64,000 nucleotides of DNA from Sphingomonadales bacterium. GTDB taxonomy: Bacteria; Pseudomonadota; Alphaproteobacteria; Sphingomonadales; Sphingomonadaceae. Shown in pieces: positions 60,939 to 64,000 of the stretch. A program made the position numbers and the translations under genes. The stretch spans positions 26,320 through 90,319 of the forward strand of contig JAIXUQ010000087.1 in NCBI GenBank assembly GCA_027483465.1. The letters run 5' to 3'. Each line of letters opens with the position of its first letter. Position 1 is the first letter of the stretch. Under the pieces are notes generated by a model. That model was given only the letters and a program-made list of their open reading frames with translations, was not told the DNA's origin and searched no databases.

Positions 60939-61375
60939 CAAAAGCCCCGGCGCAGCAGCCAGGCCGTGCCCAGATGCACCACCGCCTGTGACGCCAGCAA
61001 CCCGGCGAACAGCGAATGGAACAGCAAGGGGCCGTCGCGGTGGCCCACAAACCACAGCAGCGCCAGCACGATCACCATGGTGAGGACATGGCCGGCCCAC
61101 GCCACGGCCTGCATGCTCGCCGCCGCCTCGCGCTCATCGGCCGGGGCGCCCTGCTCGCCGCGATTGGCAATCGCCAGCACCACCTGCACGACGATGCTGC
61201 CGGCGATGGTGAGGAACAGATAGGCGATCAGCATGCCCACCGGCAGCGCCCCGCCCGCCTGCCAGGCCGCCGCGCCCAGCCGCCCGAAATACCAGGCCGC
61301 CATGGCGATCATCAGGGCGCCCATCGCCCAGCCGGATTTTTCCCGCACCGACATGCCGTTCCAGACCATTGCCAT
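60938..61375 (-). CDS. small polytopic membrane protein, partner of the XRE regulator
   Basis: A 145-residue protein with about four membrane helices (WAMGALMIAMAAWYFGRLGA, LIAYLFLTIAGSIVVQVVLA, AGHVLTMVIVLALLWFVGH, LFAGLLASQAVVHLGTAWLL). Between helices two and three is a charged stretch (DEREAAASM), as in the DUF2178-like family often encoded beside short XRE regulators. The start ATG 61375 is downstream of twin operators. Confidence 0.8.
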   Translation of the reverse strand: MAMVWNGMSVREKSGWAMGALMIAMAAWYFGRLGAAAWQAGGALPVGMLIAYLFLTIAGSIVVQVVLAIANRGEQGAPADEREAAASMQAVAWAGHVLTMVIVLALLWFVGHRDGPLLFHSLFAGLLASQAVVHLGTAWLLRRGF

Positions 61376-61394
61376 TGTTCGCCCTCCATGGTGT

Positions 61395-61416
61395 GATGTT
61401 GAAAATCTTCGACATC
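61395..61416. promoter_or_regulatory. candidate XRE operator, proximal copy
   Basis: A near-perfect dyad GATGTTGAA-N4-TTCGACATC lies just upstream of the membrane-protein/XRE operon. Confidence 0.6.
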
Positions 61417-61435
61417 GCTACCCGATTCGCGCCGT

Positions 61436-61457
61436 GATGTAAAATATTTTCGACATC
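61436..61457. promoter_or_regulatory. candidate XRE operator, distal copy
   Basis: A second copy GATGTAAAA-N4-TTCGACATC, 41 bp from the first centre to centre (about four helical turns), in the divergent gap with merC. Confidence 0.6.
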
Positions 61458-61486
61458 GCGCCGCGCCGAAACCGCTTGTGCCGCAG

Positions 61487-61503
61487 ATGTAACATTGTTA
61501 CAT
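61487..61503. promoter_or_regulatory. perfect 17-bp palindrome, candidate Zur/Fur box
   Basis: ATGTAACA-T-TGTTACAT is an exact dyad ending 7 bp before the merC start, where a bound repressor would block initiation. A Fur-family gene lies downstream. Confidence 0.7.
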
Positions 61504-61510
61504 TGGGCCC

Positions 61511-61879
61511 ATGGCGTCTCACCATTCCCCGCTGCTGGACCGGCTGGCCATCGGCTTGTCGGGCCTGTGCCTGTTGCACTGCACGGCCGGGTTCCTGCTG
61601 CTCACCCTGTTCACCCTCAGCGGGGAATGGCTGGATCACCGCGTGCATGCCATCGGCCTGTTGCTGGCGATGCCACTGGCCGCCATTGCCCTGTGGCGCG
61701 GCTGGCGCCGCCACGGCCGCGCGGCGATCGGCCTGATGGGGGTGGCCGGGCTGCTGATCATGGGCCTGTCGCTGCTGATCGAGCATGGCGAGACGCTGGA
61801 AATCCTGCTGTCCATGGCGGGCGTGACGCTGCTGGCGGTGGCGCACTGGCAGAATTTGCGGGCGCTGCGCCGGGCCTGA
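61511..61879 (+). CDS. MerC-domain membrane protein
   Basis: A 122-residue protein with four hydrophobic helices. The first helix pair has the MerC-like GLSGLCLLHCTAGFLLLTLF with two cysteines. MerC proteins carry metal ions across the inner membrane; here the context with a Zur-like regulator suggests zinc rather than mercury. There is almost no ribosome-binding site, and the candidate operator occupies its place. Divergent from the XRE operon. Confidence 0.82.
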   Translation: MASHHSPLLDRLAIGLSGLCLLHCTAGFLLLTLFTLSGEWLDHRVHAIGLLLAMPLAAIALWRGWRRHGRAAIGLMGVAGLLIMGLSLLIEHGETLEILLSMAGVTLLAVAHWQNLRALRRA

Positions 61880-61954
61880 GTTTCCGCATGGTCGAGGCTG
61901 CTTGCATGTGGCCGCGGCTGGGCGGATAAGGCGGCAGGAAACGAAAGCAGTGAG

Positions 61955-62437
61955 ATGGCAGCACATCACGGGACAGGATTGACCCACGATCACGGCCAGA
62001 TCGACAGCCGGCAGGATCTGGCCAGCGCCGCCCAGGCCCGGCTGCAGGCGGCCGGAGAACAGTGGACCCCGCTGCGCGCCCAGGTGTTTGGCGCCCTGGC
62101 CGGTTTTGGCCGCCCGGTGTCGGCCTATGACGTCACCGATGCGGTGTCGGCCGCGGTGGGCCGCCGCATCGCCGCCAACAGCGTCTATCGCATCCTTGAT
62201 CTGTTCGTGGCCAACAATCTGGCGGCGCGGGTGGAAAGCGTGAACGGCTTCATCGCCAATGTTCATCCCGATTGCCCGCATGATTGCATCTTCCTGGTGT
62301 GTGACCGCTGCGGCCATGCGACTCATGTGGATGATGACCGGATCACCGGCGATGTGCGGGCCGCGGCCTCGGCTGCCGGCTTCCTGCCGGTGCGCCCGGT
62401 GATCGAAGTGCGCGGCGTGTGCGCCAATTGCGCGTGA
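61955..62437 (+). CDS. Fur-family regulator, Zur-like
   Basis: A 160-residue metal-responsive repressor. The N-terminus is His-rich (AAHHGTGLTHDHGQ). The winged helix is RPVSAYDVTDAVSAAVGRRI followed by NSVYRILDLFVANNLAARVE. Metal sites include PHDCIFLVCDRCGHATHVDDD and the C-terminal CANC pair, which form the structural zinc site of Zur/Fur. It follows merC by 75 bp. Zur is favoured over Fur by the merC neighbour; direct evidence is lacking. Confidence 0.85.
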   Translation: MAAHHGTGLTHDHGQIDSRQDLASAAQARLQAAGEQWTPLRAQVFGALAGFGRPVSAYDVTDAVSAAVGRRIAANSVYRILDLFVANNLAARVESVNGFIANVHPDCPHDCIFLVCDRCGHATHVDDDRITGDVRAAASAAGFLPVRPVIEVRGVCANCA

Positions 62438-62470
62438 AATCAAATAGTTGATCCGCTGCGGCAATGCATG

Positions 62471-62488
62471 TGTCAGGGTGGGCTGACA
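62471..62488 (+). terminator. weak hairpin after the Fur-family gene
   Basis: TGTCAG-GGTGGG-CTGACA is followed by GTTTTGATG. The stem is only 6 bp. It could terminate the merC-zur unit or lie in the dxs leader. Confidence 0.4.
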
Positions 62489-62558
62489 GTTTTGATGACA
62501 GCGGCAGTCAACATCGCTAAGGGGCATCCCCTAGTCTTCCACCGCGCGAGCCGTACTC

Positions 62559-64000
62559 ATGAAGCTTGAAACCCCGCTCCTCGACCAGGTCAACATTCCG
62601 TCTGACCTGCGCAAGCTGGAGCCTGGGCAATTGCGACAACTGGCGGACGAGTTGCGGCAGGAGATGATCCATGCCGTGTCCTACACCGGCGGGCATCTGG
62701 GCTCCGGCCTGGGCGTGGTCGAACTCACCGTCGCGCTGCATTATGTGTTCAACACGCCCGACGACAAACTGGTGTGGGACGTGGGCCATCAGGCCTATCC
62801 GCACAAGATCATCACCGGCCGGCGTGACCGCATCCGCACCCTGCGCCAGGGTGGCGGCCTCAGCGGCTTCACCAAGCGCTCCGAGAGCGAATATGATCCG
62901 TTCGGCGCCGCGCACAGCAGCACCTCCATCTCGGCCGCGCTGGGCTTTGCCATCGCCAACAAGTTGCAGAACAAGCCGGGCAAGGGCATCGCGGTGATCG
63001 GCGATGGCTCGATGTCGGCCGGCATGGCCTATGAGGCGATGAACAACGCGCGCCAGGCCGGCAACCGCCTCGTTGTCATCCTCAATGACAATGACATGTC
63101 CATCGCGCCGCCGGTGGGTGCGCTGTCCTCCTATCTCTCGCGCCTGCTTTCGGGCCGCAAGTTCCTGGAACTGCGCGAATATCTGAAGCAGGTTTCCGGC
63201 CGCGTGCTGCCGCCGCCGCTGCAGAAGGCGGCCGCGCGCATCGATGAATATGCCCGCGGCTTTGCCCAGGGCGGTGGCACCTTGTTCGAGGAGCTTGGCT
63301 TTTATTATGTCGGCCCGATCGACGGCCACAATCTCGATCATCTGCTCCCGGTGCTGGAAAATGTCCGCGATGCCGCCGAAGGGCCGATGCTGATCCATGT
63401 CGTGACGCAAAAGGGCAAGGGCTATGCCCCGGCCGAGGCGAGTGCCGACAAATATCATGGCGTCGTCAAGTTCGACGTGGTGTCGGGCACCCAGCACAAG
63501 CCGCAGCCCAAGGCGCCGGCCTATCAGAATGTCTTTGGGGACATGCTGATCGAGGAGGCCAAGCGCGATCCCAGCATCGTCGCCATCACCGCCGCCATGC
63601 CGTCAGGCACCGGGGTTGACCGCTTCGCCAAGGCTTTCCCCGAACGCAGCTTTGACGTTGGCATTGCCGAGCAGCATGCCGTCACCTTCGCCGCCGGCCT
63701 GGCGGCGCAGGGCATGCGGCCGTTCTGCGCCATCTATTCCACCTTCCTGCAGCGCGCCTATGACCAAGTGGTCCATGATGTGGCGCTGCAAAATCTGCCG
63801 GTGCGCTTTGCCATCGACCGGGCCGGCCTGGTCGGCGCCGACGGGGCGACCCATGCCGGCAGCTTTGACATCACCTATCTGTCCACCCTGCCCAACATGG
63901 TGGTGATGGCCGCCAGCGACGAGGCCGAACTGGCCGACATGGTGCACACCGCCGCCCTGCACGATGATGGCCCGATCGCCCTGCGCTATCCGCGCGGCGA
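62559..64000 (+). CDS. dxs: 1-deoxy-D-xylulose-5-phosphate synthase, N-terminal three quarters (cut by window edge)
   Basis: The gene runs off the right edge and is absent from the ORF track; about 480 codons are present. It makes DXP from pyruvate and glyceraldehyde-3-phosphate in the MEP isoprenoid pathway. The thiamine diphosphate motif is [19 protein letters not shown] with LNDNDMSI, the N-terminal [20 protein letters not shown] holds the transketolase histidine, and [20 protein letters not shown] with [19 protein letters not shown] belong to the second domain. ATG 62559 begins the normal Dxs N-terminus ([20 protein letters not shown]). Confidence 0.95.
   Translation, partial: MKLETPLLDQVNIPSDLRKLEPGQLRQLADELRQEMIHAVSYTGGHLGSGLGVVELTVALHYVFNTPDDKLVWDVGHQAYPHKIITGRRDRIRTLRQGGGLSGFTKRSESEYDPFGAAHSSTSISAALGFAIANKLQNKPGKGIAVIGDGSMSAGMAYEAMNNARQAGNRLVVILNDNDMSIAPPVGALSSYLSRLLSGRKFLELREYLKQVSGRVLPPPLQKAAARIDEYARGFAQGGGTLFEELGFYYVGPIDGHNLDHLLPVLENVRDAAEGPMLIHVVTQKGKGYAPAEASADKYHGVVKFDVVSGTQHKPQPKAPAYQNVFGDMLIEEAKRDPSIVAITAAMPSGTGVDRFAKAFPERSFDVGIAEQHAVTFAAGLAAQGMRPFCAIYSTFLQRAYDQVVHDVALQNLPVRFAIDRAGLVGADGATHAGSFDITYLSTLPNMVVMAASDEAELADMVHTAALHDDGPIALRYPRG

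Noticed and set aside
62461-62515. CTGACAGTTTTGATGACAG upstream of dxs as a PhoB box
   Set aside because: The repeat spacing is 12 bp rather than 11, the site is in reverse orientation relative to dxs, and part of it belongs to a hairpin. The fit is weaker than it looks.
1-64000. CRISPR array or Cas genes
   Set aside because: No regularly spaced direct repeats with unique spacers and no Cas motif were seen; the repeat cluster at 19 kb is palindromic, irregular and has similar spacers.

Overview
The window is GC-rich DNA from an alphaproteobacterium, most likely of the Sphingomonadales. The pointers are a PEP-CTERM protein whose sorting tail reads VPEPSSWAML (the PEPxxWA variant common in sphingomonads), the alphaproteobacterial locus timA-mltA-smr, an Asp/Glu leucyltransferase (bpt), rnc-era-recO, cmk-rpsA-ihfB, and a TonB-dependent receptor paired with a surface lipoprotein. 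Taxonomy is inferred from gene content; no 16S or other marker search was possible.

Layout. 1-3.3 kb: the start of an SPFH/band-7 membrane protein (cut by the window edge), three very small membrane-protein genes, and parC. 3.5-9.7 kb: a PEP-CTERM protein, recO, era, rnc, pgi, a small secreted protein and a LysR regulator. 9.7-11.1 kb: one gene of strikingly low GC, flanked by a 10-bp direct repeat, which looks like a foreign insert. 11.2-18.3 kb: bpt, threonine dehydratase, a beta-hydroxyacid dehydrogenase, two 2-oxoglutarate-type hydroxylases, a GNAT enzyme and an exported amidohydrolase. 18.3-27 kb: the type II secretion prepilin peptidase, a block of palindromic intergenic repeats, an alcohol dehydrogenase, an Asp/Glu racemase and D-cysteine desulfhydrase pair, an autotransporter and a Tat-exported amidase. 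27.4-31.8 kb: a TonB-dependent receptor and a beta-helix lipoprotein. 31.9-43.1 kb: a complete type II secretion (T2SS) operon, gspCDEFGHIJKLMN plus a small periplasmic protein and a second GspC-like protein; nearly every junction overlaps. 43.4-50.4 kb: a DEAD-box-type helicase (with DECD), a cyclophilin, a thioesterase/P450/crotonase operon and smr-mltA-timA. 50.7-57.8 kb: tRNA-Leu(UAA), ihfB, rpsA, cmk, a redoxin, dsbD, rpsI and rplM. 57.9-64 kb: an uncharacterised protein, a NUDIX hydrolase, a DUF2237 protein, ctaA, an XRE regulator with a membrane partner and twin operators, a MerC protein with a Zur-like Fur regulator, and the start of dxs.

How it fits together. The T2SS operon lacks its own peptidase, and the prepilin peptidase at 18.3 kb is the natural partner. 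The lipoprotein and TonB receptor directly downstream of the operon are plausible users of the secretion machine. The most unusual observation is that the same palindromic repeat family clustered in front of the peptidase gene is also inserted, in frame, inside the leader peptide of the major pseudopilin GspG, which that peptidase should cut. A second point of interest is the pair of GspC-like proteins at the two ends of the T2SS operon. A third is the low-GC orphan gene with flanking direct repeats.

No CRISPR array, rRNA, transposase, integrase or prophage gene was seen. Many long ORFs in the track lie antisense to real genes and reflect high GC.
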